NCBI GenBank assembly: GCA_002308915.1
Contig: DBWI01000024.1
Location: 1 to 64,000, forward strand
Direction: 5' to 3'
Length of the DNA: 64,000 nt
DNA from: Christensenella sp. UBA1242
Lineage (GTDB): Bacteria > Bacillota > Clostridia > Christensenellales > UBA1242
Below are positions 33,638-41,185 of the stretch, in pieces; the stretch's first letter is position 1; each line of letters opens with the position of its first letter. The translations under genes and the position numbers were made by a program. The notes beneath the pieces are model-generated. The model made no database searches and was not told the origin of the DNA. It worked only from the letters and a program-made list of their open reading frames with translations.

Positions 33638-35320
33638 TTAATTATTCAAATTTAATTTAAAAGCTTTAGCTTGAGCAAGCAACTCTTTTGCATGAGTAAT
33701 AGCAGCTTCACTTTGATAGCTTCCAAATAGTGATGCCAAATACTCAATTAGATCTTCTTCATTAAGTACCTTTGACGAACTAACAGTAATATTATTGATT
33801 ACGCTTTTGCTCATCAATAAACATCTATCTGCCAAAGCAGTAACTTGTGGTAAGTGTGTTATACAAATAACTTGCGTATTCTTTGATAATAAGTATAGTT
33901 TTTGTCCAACCTTATAACCAATTTCACCACTAACACCTGAATCAATTTCATCAAATATCAATGTACCTTCTTCTTTGCTGCAAAGCACATTTTTTAGAGC
34001 AAGCATAAATCTACTCATTTCTCCACCAGAAATAATCTTTGATAAACTCTTTTGTTGTTCACCAGCATTTGCTGATAACAAAAATTCAATTTGATCAATT
34101 CCATTTGTTGTAAAAGAACAATTATCAATATTATCAACAGGCTTAAAATCTATTCCAACTGAAGTATTATTCATGCCCAGTTCTTTTAATTGTTGCTCAA
34201 TCTTTGATACAATCTCTCGTCCATTTTTAACTCTGATATTATGTAATTCCAAACTTACATCATATAACTTCTTTGCGAGTAAACTTTTTTCTTTTTCTAG
34301 TTTTACAAGATTTGCTTCACTATTCAATAATTCATCATACTTAACTTTTGCATCATCACAGAATTTTAATACATCATCAATAGATGAACCATATTTCTTT
34401 TTAAGCAATTTAATATTATCTAATCTTGAAACCATTTCATCAAGTTCTGCCTCTGAATAGCTTATATTAGAAACATATTCATTAATACTTGATGTAATAT
34501 CTTCTAAATCAATTTCAACACTTTTTAATCTAGAGTAAATATCATCTAACTTGCTATCATAGTTTTTTGCATTATCTAAAAATGAAATAGCAGCACCCAC
34601 ATTGTCTTGAGAAAGAAGGTTATAGCTTTGTTTAAGATTATTGGAAATCTTTTCAAAATTAGACATAATTCTAATCTGGTTTTCTAACTCTTCATCTTCA
34701 CCTATTCTCAAATTTGAATTTTGAATTTCATCAATTTGATATTTGAGCAAGTCCAATACTCTTTCTCGATTTTCACCTTGTCCACCAAGATCATCAATCT
34801 TATCATTGATTGCTTTATATTCTACAAGCAATTCTTTTATCTTAGCCTTATACTCATCAATTCTAACAGAATCATAAGCATCTAGCATTGCAAGGTGGTT
34901 CTTTGAATTGAGTACCATTATGCTTTCATTTTGACCAAAAATATCATAAAGCAAAATTCCAACTTGTCTAAGCATTGAAACTGTAACTGGCTCACCATTT
35001 ATTACACAAGATGATTTTCCATCAACATTAAAAGTTCTTGAAACAACCAACAAGTCATCATCAGCATCAATTTGAAATGCTTTTAATTTGTCTACAACTT
35101 CAGATGACAAATTTGTAAATGTTGCCTTAACAAGAGTTTCGTTTTGTCCATGCCTTATCATTTCCCTATTTGGCTTTTCACCAAGCACAAAAGAAATGGC
35201 GTCAAGGACTATACTCTTTCCAGCCCCAGAAGCCCCTATCAAAACATTAAAGCCTAAATCAAATTTTAGGCTTGTGTTTTCTATTATTGCAAAATTTTTT
35301 ATTAAAAGTGTATCTAACAT
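33638..35320 (-). CDS. recN: DNA repair protein RecN
   Basis: 560 residues, SMC-like ATPase. Walker A is GASGAGKSIVLDAIS, followed by long coiled coils (about 150-370), then the ABC signature ISGGEMSRFMLALKN and Walker B TLIFDEIDSGVSGE. It acts early in double-strand break repair. It begins directly after the argR stop; argR-recN-spoIVB is a classic gene order of spore formers. Confidence 0.97.
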   Translation of the reverse strand: MLDTLLIKNFAIIENTSLKFDLGFNVLIGASGAGKSIVLDAISFVLGEKPNREMIRHGQNETLVKATFTNLSSEVVDKLKAFQIDADDDLLVVSRTFNVDGKSSCVINGEPVTVSMLRQVGILLYDIFGQNESIMVLNSKNHLAMLDAYDSVRIDEYKAKIKELLVEYKAINDKIDDLGGQGENRERVLDLLKYQIDEIQNSNLRIGEDEELENQIRIMSNFEKISNNLKQSYNLLSQDNVGAAISFLDNAKNYDSKLDDIYSRLKSVEIDLEDITSSINEYVSNISYSEAELDEMVSRLDNIKLLKKKYGSSIDDVLKFCDDAKVKYDELLNSEANLVKLEKEKSLLAKKLYDVSLELHNIRVKNGREIVSKIEQQLKELGMNNTSVGIDFKPVDNIDNCSFTTNGIDQIEFLLSANAGEQQKSLSKIISGGEMSRFMLALKNVLCSKEEGTLIFDEIDSGVSGEIGYKVGQKLYLLSKNTQVICITHLPQVTALADRCLLMSKSVINNITVSSSKVLNEEDLIEYLASLFGSYQSEAAITHAKELLAQAKAFKLNLNN

Positions 35321-35773
35321 TTATCTTAACAATTGCTCCAAAGTTTGAGTTGCTTTTACAGCTTCGTCTGAAGTAGGTAATATAATCATAACGGTATCAT
35401 CTCCATAAACGGAACCCATAACACCATCAACATTAAGTTTATCTATCATAGCACAAATACCACAAGCCAATCCTCTTACTGTTTTTATTACACACAGATT
35501 GTTTGCTGATTTAACAGAAATAACAGTATCCTTAAAAATAGATAGGTTCTTGTTTGAAACTTGTTGTTCACCACCATCCATTAAAGCATACTTATATTTA
35601 CCATCTCCGGTTTGTAATTTGATAAGACCTAGTTCTTTAATATCTCTAGAAATTGTTGCTTGTGTGATGTCAAAATTTGCTGCTTTTAGGTAAGCAACAA
35701 GTTCGTCTTGTGAACCAATTTCCTTAGTTGAGATGAGTTCTAGTATCTTTGATTGTCTTGATGACCTAGCCAT
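35321..35773 (-). CDS. argR: Arginine repressor ArgR/AhrC
   Basis: 150 residues: an N-terminal winged helix (DITQATISRDIKELGLIKL) and a C-terminal arginine-binding, hexamer-forming domain (GLACGICAMIDKL, GTIAGDDTI-type segment GSVYGDDTVMIILPT). It controls arginine genes. The ATG at 35773 follows AAAGGAGA; a start six codons upstream has no such site. Several ARG-box-like sequences upstream suggest autoregulation. Confidence 0.95.
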   Translation of the reverse strand: MARSSRQSKILELISTKEIGSQDELVAYLKAANFDITQATISRDIKELGLIKLQTGDGKYKYALMDGGEQQVSNKNLSIFKDTVISVKSANNLCVIKTVRGLACGICAMIDKLNVDGVMGSVYGDDTVMIILPTSDEAVKATQTLEQLLR

Positions 35774-35793
35774 TTTACTTCTCCTTTGCATAG

Positions 35794-35823
35794 CCTAATT
35801 CCCTTATAAATAAAGGGGATTAG
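35794..35823 (-). repeat. Hairpin in the argR leader
   Basis: An 11-bp inverted repeat, CTAATTCCCTT and AAGGGGATTAG, with one G-T pair and loop ATAAAT. No T-run follows on the minus strand, so it is not a classic terminator; it lies between the ARG boxes and the argR ribosome binding site. Confidence 0.6.
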
Positions 35824-35830
35824 CGTGTTT

Positions 35831-35858
35831 TGAATATTTATACATTCATAATTATTCA
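35831..35858. promoter_or_regulatory. ARG-box pair upstream of argR
   Basis: TGAATATTTATACATTCA (35831-35848), an 18-bp imperfect palindrome of the ArgR type, and the adjoining TAATTATTCA. Confidence 0.6.
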
Positions 35859-35910
35859 ACCACTTTGGAATTATTATACAATATAATTTATAATTATGCA
35901 AGCACTTTTT

Positions 35911-35925
35911 GCATAAATATTCACA
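35911..35925. promoter_or_regulatory. Second ARG-box-like site
   Basis: GCATAAATATTCACA, a half-palindrome of the same type as the sites on either side. Spacing from the other sites fits hexameric ArgR binding over a longer stretch. Confidence 0.4.
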
Positions 35926-35970
35926 GCAATTTTTATGATTATAAACAATACTGAAAAATTATAAATCGCC

Positions 35971-35988
35971 TATTCATAAATATTCACA
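35971..35988. promoter_or_regulatory. Third ARG-box-like site
   Basis: TATTCATAAATATTCACA, close to the ArgR consensus with ATTCA half-sites, upstream of argR and just past the end of oapA. Confidence 0.5.
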
Positions 35989-36009
35989 AAATTTATAACA
36001 CAAAATTAA

Positions 36010-36045
36010 CAAAAAAAAGACAGGTTTATACCCTGTCCTTATTAT
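36010..36045 (-). terminator. Terminator of oapA
   Basis: GACAGG / CCTGTC with loop GTATAAA on the minus strand, overlapping the end of oapA and followed by a T-run (plus-strand A-run at 36010-36017). Confidence 0.75.
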
Positions 36046-36715
36046 TACCCTCACCTGGTTCCATGTTATCATTAGCCAAGTTTTCTTGTCCTAATTCATC
36101 TGAGTTTACATTCTCAATTTGTGAATGCTTTTTGGGTTTGTTTTTGTTTTGTGGAGTAAACCAACTCATCACCTTACCTACTCTTAGAAGTATCTTGTCA
36201 CAATTATCAATAGCATATTTTTTACAAATTGATTTTCCAAAAATTGTAAGACTTGCAACTAGTGCACTAACCAAAGAAGCAACTATTATACTTAAAGCTG
36301 AATTTGACTGAATGGCTATTTTTATAACAATACTCGCTCCAGCCGAACCAGAAAGAATTCCACAAACATCTCCTATAACATCTGCCGATATTGAAGAAAC
36401 TTTGTCTGCGTTGTTGATTAGTCTTATTGCTTCTTTTGCTCCCCTAACCTTTCTTGCAGCCATAGCCCTAAACGGTTCAACATTGGCAGCAGTTGTAGCA
36501 ACACCTATCATATCTGTTATAATTGCTATTGACATAAACACTAAAATTATTATTACCGCTATAACAACTCCTGTCCCCGACAGGAATACTTCACTAAGAA
36601 TAGCAAAGCACATAGACAATGCAAATGACAATAACAAAATTTTTAGTGACCATCTAATTTGGCTTGAACTTTGCTTTTTTACTTTTTGCTTATTCGGGTT
36701 TGGTTTCTCTTTCAT
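36026..36715 (-). CDS. oapA: OapA, OLE RNA-associated membrane protein
   Basis: 229 residues with four predicted membrane helices (about 25-45, 50-72, 108-130 and 138-158) and a hydrophilic, charged C-terminus. The segment between helices 2 and 3 (VEPFRAMAARKVRGAKEAIRLI) is basic and would suit RNA contact. The identification rests on its location directly downstream of the OLE-like RNA, in the xseB-argR interval where oapA is found in other OLE-containing Bacillota. OapA is known to bind OLE RNA and hold it at the membrane; the complex has been tied to alcohol, cold and magnesium stress. Start preceded by AAGGA. Confidence 0.82.
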   Translation of the reverse strand: MKEKPNPNKQKVKKQSSSQIRWSLKILLLSFALSMCFAILSEVFLSGTGVVIAVIIILVFMSIAIITDMIGVATTAANVEPFRAMAARKVRGAKEAIRLINNADKVSSISADVIGDVCGILSGSAGASIVIKIAIQSNSALSIIVASLVSALVASLTIFGKSICKKYAIDNCDKILLRVGKVMSWFTPQNKNKPKKHSQIENVNSDELGQENLANDNMEPGEGNNKDRV

Positions 36716-36762
36716 ATTATTCCTTTTTATATATAGTATATATTGATTTCATAAATAAAAAA

Positions 36763-37337
36763 ATGAAGGCAACACCTTGAGTAAACCTTGCGACATAGGT
36801 TCGGTAGGATTTCCCCAGTTTTTAACACCCACCGTCACCGTGTGGGCAGTTTCCTTTTAAGTAAAAACATACACCGAATCGCCACTTAGATCACACTATA
36901 ATCCCCAAAGTGTCAAACTCTCGTCAACAGTCTAGAAGTTTTCCTTGACAGTTTACTATGCTCTTAGCTTTTTTTGCAGATCTGATTTCATACACAAAGA
37001 AATATTCAAAATAGGCCTTTATTTTAAATTTTCCCTTTACCGCGTAATTCCTACAACCCCACTCAAAGCAGGCTACTCTGCACACAGCCGTTTTTTTTTA
37101 ACCGCAATGCAGGTTTTTAATCCAACCAGTACAAAATGTATTTGCACCGAATTGGGTCTCCACGATAATTGGGACGGAAGTTATATGCCGTTATAACGCG
37201 CCCAAAAATCTTAACTTCCAGCACACACCCCAGTTTGGGCAACCAAAGCATGCACCAGAAACTTCACAGTTGTGCCCTTCGTTGCTTATTTATCAACTTC
37301 CAAGCAAAATAAACTGACTAGAATACTGCGCCTTCAT
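36763..37337 (-). ncRNA. ole: OLE RNA (ornate, large, extremophilic), about 575 nt
   Basis: A 660-bp interval without a gene, richer in G and C than its surroundings and full of short inverted repeats. The predicted RNA begins ATGAAGGC (37337-37330) and ends GCCTTCAT (36770-36763): the two ends are exact complements over 8 nt and would form a closing helix. Other local stems include CCCAC/GTGGG near 36830-36845. Length, the oapA-like gene next door and the xseB/argR neighbourhood all fit the OLE family of anaerobic and extremophilic Bacillota, a membrane-associated ribonucleoprotein of unknown catalytic function. RNase P RNA and tmRNA signatures are absent. I could not align it to the family. 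Confidence 0.85.
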
Positions 37338-37341
37338 AATT

Positions 37342-37370
37342 ATCTTAACACAAAACAAAACATAATACAA
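37342..37370 (-). promoter_or_regulatory. Promoter of the OLE RNA
   Basis: On the minus strand TTGTAT (37370-37365), 17 bp, TGT then TAAGAT (37347-37342), an extended -10. The predicted start at about 37335 coincides with the GAAGGC that opens the terminal helix of the RNA. Confidence 0.65.
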
Positions 37371-37376
37371 GTAGTT

Positions 37377-37583
37377 TTATTTCATATCTTTCTCAACAAG
37401 AGCATCCAATTCTTTTGTCAATTCAACAATCTTACCTTTTTTCTCATCTAAGCATTTGGCACACTGTATAGCAAGATTTTTCCCTTCTTCAAAAAGAACG
37501 CTTGCCTCATCAAGTCCACATTCTCCACTTTCTATTTTGTTTACTATCTCTTCAATTCTAGACATATCCTTTTCAAAACTCAT
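37377..37583 (-). CDS. xseB: Exodeoxyribonuclease VII small subunit
   Basis: 68 residues, a helical hairpin typical of XseB (FEKDMSRIEEIVNKIESGECGLDEA, then LFEEGKNLAIQCAKCL). Several small subunits coat the XseA protein to form exonuclease VII, which degrades single-stranded DNA from either end. It starts one base after the xseA stop. In B. subtilis ispA and dxs come next; here the OLE RNA does. Confidence 0.95.
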   Translation of the reverse strand: MSFEKDMSRIEEIVNKIESGECGLDEASVLFEEGKNLAIQCAKCLDEKKGKIVELTKELDALVEKDMK

Positions 37584-38774
37584 CTACTTTTTCTCCCTAA
37601 TATTATTTATTTTGGCATCAATTTCACCATCTCTCATTTTTACCACAACTTCATCACCAATTTTAAGTTTAGATATATTAGAAATAACTTCATTATTCTT
37701 AAATAAAGTTGCATACCCTAACCTAAGAACATCCGACGGATTCATCTTTAATAATTTTGAATTGATAACTTCAAGATTATTTTCTGCCATCAAAACTTTT
37801 TGCATGATTAAAAATTTTAACTTTGAACACAAGGCAACTATCTTCTTTTCATAGTCTACGCTTTTTGTGCTATAGTTATTAATCAACTCATTAACAAGAC
37901 TAAAGTATTCTTGATGCTTATCTAAATAAATTGCGTTAATTGATTTTTTTAACCTTGCTATTAATTCAAAAAGATTCTTTGCTTTTAGCTGAAAATCATC
38001 ACACACCAACTCTGCTGCTGCACTTGGTGTTGGTGCTCTCATATCACTACAATAATCACAAATAGAAAAATCTGTTTCATGTCCAACTGCAGATACTATA
38101 AATTTCTTCGCATTATGCACAGCATCAGCAACCACTCTTGTATTAAAAGGTGCCAAGTCTTCAAAAGAGCCACCACCTCTAGCAACTATTATCAAATCAA
38201 CATCATAATTATCTAAAGTCTCTATACCATTCGCTATTTCGTATTCAGCATTTACTCCTTGTACTTTTACTGGGAACAAAACAATATCGATTTGCGGATT
38301 ACGTCTTGTACGAACATTTATTATATCTTGTATGACCGCGCCTTCTTTACTCGTAACAACTCCAATTCTTTTTATATCTTTTGGCATCTGCTTTTTTATT
38401 GCTGAATCAAAATATCCCTTCTTCTCTAACTCACCCAATAGCTCGAGAAATTTTTGATACAACTCGCCTTGTCCATATTTTTCAATTTTTGAAACATTAA
38501 AATTTAGTTTGCCACCCTTGATATAATATCTTGGTGTTCCTGTTAACAAAACTTTATCACCATTGTTATAACTAAAGTTACTAGCATCAAAACAAACGCA
38601 AGACATCATTGCGTTTTCATCTTTAAGAGTAAAATAAGCGACACCTCTAACTAATGATAAGCCAGAAATTTCGCCAATAACACATACATTAAAAAGCATC
38701 TCTTCAGCATCAAATATCTGCTTAAAATAAGTTGATATCTGTGTAACGGTTAATGCTTTTATTCCATTATCCAC
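37584..38774 (-). CDS. xseA: Exodeoxyribonuclease VII large subunit
   Basis: 396 residues: N-terminal OB fold (about 1-100), then the catalytic domain with KRIGVVTSKEGAVIQDI, VARGGGSFEDLAPFN and SAVGHETDFSICDYCSDMRAPTP split by helical regions. It overlaps the nusB stop by one base and is followed directly by xseB. Confidence 0.96.
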   Translation of the reverse strand: MDNGIKALTVTQISTYFKQIFDAEEMLFNVCVIGEISGLSLVRGVAYFTLKDENAMMSCVCFDASNFSYNNGDKVLLTGTPRYYIKGGKLNFNVSKIEKYGQGELYQKFLELLGELEKKGYFDSAIKKQMPKDIKRIGVVTSKEGAVIQDIINVRTRRNPQIDIVLFPVKVQGVNAEYEIANGIETLDNYDVDLIIVARGGGSFEDLAPFNTRVVADAVHNAKKFIVSAVGHETDFSICDYCSDMRAPTPSAAAELVCDDFQLKAKNLFELIARLKKSINAIYLDKHQEYFSLVNELINNYSTKSVDYEKKIVALCSKLKFLIMQKVLMAENNLEVINSKLLKMNPSDVLRLGYATLFKNNEVISNISKLKIGDEVVVKMRDGEIDAKINNIREKK

Positions 38775-39169
38775 TATTTGTTTGCCTCGCTAATACTTTT
38801 AAGAATGCCATTAACAAAAGAATAACTTTTTTCTGTGCCATACTTTTTTGCCAATTCGACAGCTTCATTTATTACAATACCAAGAGCCGTCTTTTTGTAA
38901 AATAAAAGCTCAGTTACAGCAACTGAAATAATTGCTCTATCTATTCTATATATTCTGTCTAATGAATAATCTCTTAAATTTTCACTAATAATTTCATCAA
39001 TTTTAATTTTGTTTTCAAAATATAAGAACACAAGAGTTTCAGCAAAATTTTTATCATCTTCTTTTGTCAAATTTTCTAAATCAAAAAAACTCTGCAAATC
39101 ATCTTGATTTTCAGTAAACATACTTTCATATACTTTTTTAAATGCTACTTCTCTTGCTAATGCTCTCAT
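38774..39169 (-). CDS. nusB: Transcription antitermination factor NusB
   Basis: 131 residues, all-helical NusB fold, with the start RALAREVAFKKVYESMF and the C-terminal AVELAKKYGTEKSYSFVNGIL. It binds boxA RNA with S10 in rRNA antitermination. The ATG at 39169 is preceded by AGGGGAAG; the frame opens ten codons earlier without a site. folD, which often separates nusB from xseA, is missing. Confidence 0.95.
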   Translation of the reverse strand: MRALAREVAFKKVYESMFTENQDDLQSFFDLENLTKEDDKNFAETLVFLYFENKIKIDEIISENLRDYSLDRIYRIDRAIISVAVTELLFYKKTALGIVINEAVELAKKYGTEKSYSFVNGILKSISEANK

Positions 39170-39187
39170 ATATCTTCCCCTAAAACA

Positions 39188-39213
39188 AAAAATCCACATA
39201 TAAGTGGATTAGC
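39188..39213 (-). terminator. Terminator between asp23 and nusB
   Basis: AATCCAC / GTGGATT with loop TTATAT, followed by a T-run on the minus strand. It ends the spoIIIA-asp23 transcript, leaving nusB-xseA-xseB dependent on read-through or another promoter. Confidence 0.8.
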
Positions 39214-39215
39214 TG

Positions 39216-39584
39216 TTATTCTTCTGTCTTAAAATCAACGCCAACAATATGCACATTTATCTTGCCTACTCTCATTTCTACCATAGATACAATATTGTTT
39301 TTGATATTCTCTTGTACTTTAAACGCCACATCTGGAACTTTGTTTCCACTATATATTCTTATAAACACATCAATAACAAGTTGACCATTTGAGGCAACTT
39401 TTAACTTTACACCAGTTGAATCTGCTCTTGTAAAAAATTTTTTAAATTTCATTGCAAAACTATCTTGCATTCTAGAAACACCATTAATCTCTTTAGTTGC
39501 TAATGATATTATTGAAAGTAAAATATTTCTATCACAAGTTATCTTGCCTTTATTATCTTGCAATTCGTTGTATAATTCTGCCAC
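39216..39584 (-). CDS. Asp23/Gls24 family protein (YqhY-like)
   Basis: 122 residues of the Asp23 (DUF322) family: SIISLATKEINGVSRM near the N-terminus and the beta core KLKVASNGQLVIDVFIRIYSGNKVP. Members in this position (between spoIIIAH and nusB) correspond to B. subtilis YqhY, implicated in fatty acid/acetyl-CoA carboxylase balance. Notably accB and accC, its usual neighbours, are absent. A GTG start is used, with GAGGA upstream. A second member of the family lies at 63257. Confidence 0.88.
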   Translation of the reverse strand: MAELYNELQDNKGKITCDRNILLSIISLATKEINGVSRMQDSFAMKFKKFFTRADSTGVKLKVASNGQLVIDVFIRIYSGNKVPDVAFKVQENIKNNIVSMVEMRVGKINVHIVGVDFKTEE

Positions 39585-39662
39585 AACATCCTCACTTTGT
39601 ACTCTTAATATTAGGTTATCCCTTACACAATATAATATAACACAAAATTTTCCTTATTGCAA

Positions 39663-40139
39663 TTATTCTACTGGAATTATTTTAATATTATCTAATGATT
39701 TTGATGTTTGTTCCTTAACAATTGACACAATTTGCGCAACTTGAGTACTTTCTAGGTTTGTACACTTTACAATTACATTAACATTTGTTGCAGAATTTGT
39801 AACAATAACATCTTGAAATCCCTTTGCTTTAATTAGTCCTTCCATAACCAACTCTGATTCCATTTGATTTACAATTTCCAATTTTTTTGCTTCAGCATTT
39901 GCTTTTGCCTCTTCAGTTGAACTTTCTGAATTAATGATAGCATCATAGTAAAGAAGTTCTTGATTTCTTGTTGATTGTCTATCTTCTCTATAAGTATCAA
40001 AATAATTCATTGTTGTAACAGTTGCAGTCGTTTGCGCCGTTTCTGCATTTTTGTTTAATGTTATATTAAGATAACCAGTAACCCCAAGTAATAAAACCAT
40101 AGCAGCCAAAATAATAATCTTTGTTCTTTTTTTCAACAT
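39663..40139 (-). CDS. spoIIIAH: SpoIIIAH, channel subunit of the SpoIIIA-SpoIIQ complex
   Basis: 158 residues: one N-terminal transmembrane helix (about 8-28), a linker, and an extracellular YscJ/FliF-like ring-building domain (about 75-158, MVMEGLIKAKGFQDVIV-type segment). It sits in the mother-cell membrane and meets forespore SpoIIQ to form a channel across the engulfing membranes. Start preceded by AAAGGAG. Confidence 0.94.
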   Translation of the reverse strand: MLKKRTKIIILAAMVLLLGVTGYLNITLNKNAETAQTTATVTTMNYFDTYREDRQSTRNQELLYYDAIINSESSTEEAKANAEAKKLEIVNQMESELVMEGLIKAKGFQDVIVTNSATNVNVIVKCTNLESTQVAQIVSIVKEQTSKSLDNIKIIPVE

Positions 40140-40151
40140 AATATACTCCTT

Positions 40152-40700
40152 TTATTCTCCAACTAAAATTTCTATATCTTTTGAATTCACTTCCAACAGA
40201 GCTTCAACTGCTTTTTGAAGTTCCAATCTTACACTTATGTTCTTTGCTCCACTCGCAACAACCAAAACCCCTCCAACTTTTGGCAAATTCTCTTGCAAAA
40301 TAATAGGCGAAGATTTTCCGGAAACAGACACAAGTAGCACCTCGTCTTTTTTTGTTGTCTTTGTTGTAGTGTTTCCATTACTGGTTTGCGACGTTGTCTC
40401 TTCTGTAGTATTTGTTGCATATATGTATTCCACTCCACATTCAAGCGTAATCATGACTTTAACCTTACCTGCTCCAGATATGTGTGTCAATACATTACAC
40501 AATTTATTCTCTAAGTATTCTGCATATTCCTCAGTTGTTAAAGTTGTTAATGTATTTTTTTGAGAATTTGAAGAAGTAAATGTTGAAAAATAGATTAAAA
40601 GCAAAATTGCACAAAAAATAGCAATAACAATAAGCTCAAAATGTTTTATTTTCTTTAACTTATCAAAAAACATAAACTTTTTCTCTTTTTGGTCATTCAC
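40152..40700 (-). CDS. spoIIIAG: SpoIIIAG
   Basis: 182 residues: a single transmembrane helix (about 23-42) and an extracytoplasmic ring-forming domain. The segment ILQENLPKVGGVLVVASGA and the terminal VSVRLELQKAVEALL match SpoIIIAG, which forms the large ring of the feeding-tube apparatus. The Thr/Ser-rich stretch TEETTSQTSNGNTTTKTT is an insertion in the ring domain. It overlaps spoIIIAF by 8 nt. Confidence 0.94.
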   Translation of the reverse strand: MNDQKEKKFMFFDKLKKIKHFELIVIAIFCAILLLIYFSTFTSSNSQKNTLTTLTTEEYAEYLENKLCNVLTHISGAGKVKVMITLECGVEYIYATNTTEETTSQTSNGNTTTKTTKKDEVLLVSVSGKSSPIILQENLPKVGGVLVVASGAKNISVRLELQKAVEALLEVNSKDIEILVGE

Positions 40701-41178
40701 TAATTACAATATTCTCCATTTGAATGTCTATATATGTAGTAATACACTTAACAACTTCATTCTCTATATTTATATTCTGCAAATTTCCTTGTATAACCAT
40801 TTGACTCAAATCGACAAAAACTTTTTCTATCTTCATTTGTAATGTAAATATGTCAGCAGATATATATACTTCAACCCCATCAATTCCCGATTTTTCCAAA
40901 CTACTCTCTATCTTATCCTCTAACAACATAAGCTTATCGTGATTAAGTTGATATATGTAATCCTCTTGTAAATCAATACTTTGAGTTGGGAACATATCAT
41001 TTATGTTGTAATCTTTTTTTAATAGGTTTGGTAATGGTGTTACAACAACTAATATAATTGAAAAATTAAAAATTGTTTTAATAAAACCATTTAATCTTCC
41101 ATCAGGTAAAAACAAATCTACCAAAACACTTAAAACAACAATCCCAGCTATTGATAAAATCCAATTTGAAATAGTCAT
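40693..41178 (-). CDS. spoIIIAF: SpoIIIAF
   Basis: 161 residues: two N-terminal transmembrane helices separated by FLPDGRLNGFIK, followed by an extracytoplasmic ring-building domain. The LPDGRLN-type loop is the family hallmark. The ATG at 41178 follows TAGGAG at good spacing; the frame begins eight codons earlier without a ribosome binding site. Confidence 0.93.
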   Translation of the reverse strand: MTISNWILSIAGIVVLSVLVDLFLPDGRLNGFIKTIFNFSIILVVVTPLPNLLKKDYNINDMFPTQSIDLQEDYIYQLNHDKLMLLEDKIESSLEKSGIDGVEVYISADIFTLQMKIEKVFVDLSQMVIQGNLQNINIENEVVKCITTYIDIQMENIVISE

Positions 41179-41185
41179 AGAACTC

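Noticed and set aside
36945..37196. 83-codon plus-strand frame inside the OLE interval
   Set aside because: Lies antisense to the structured RNA, has no ribosome binding site and shows no protein-like conservation by eye.
36763..37337. RNase P RNA or tmRNA as identity of the non-coding interval
   Set aside because: The GAGGAAAGTCC/ACAGAA signatures of RNase P and the tRNA-like ends and tag frame of tmRNA are absent; neighbours fit OLE.
40237..40563. Plus-strand frame opposite spoIIIAG
   Set aside because: Mirror of the Thr/Ser-rich stretch of spoIIIAG; no start signals.
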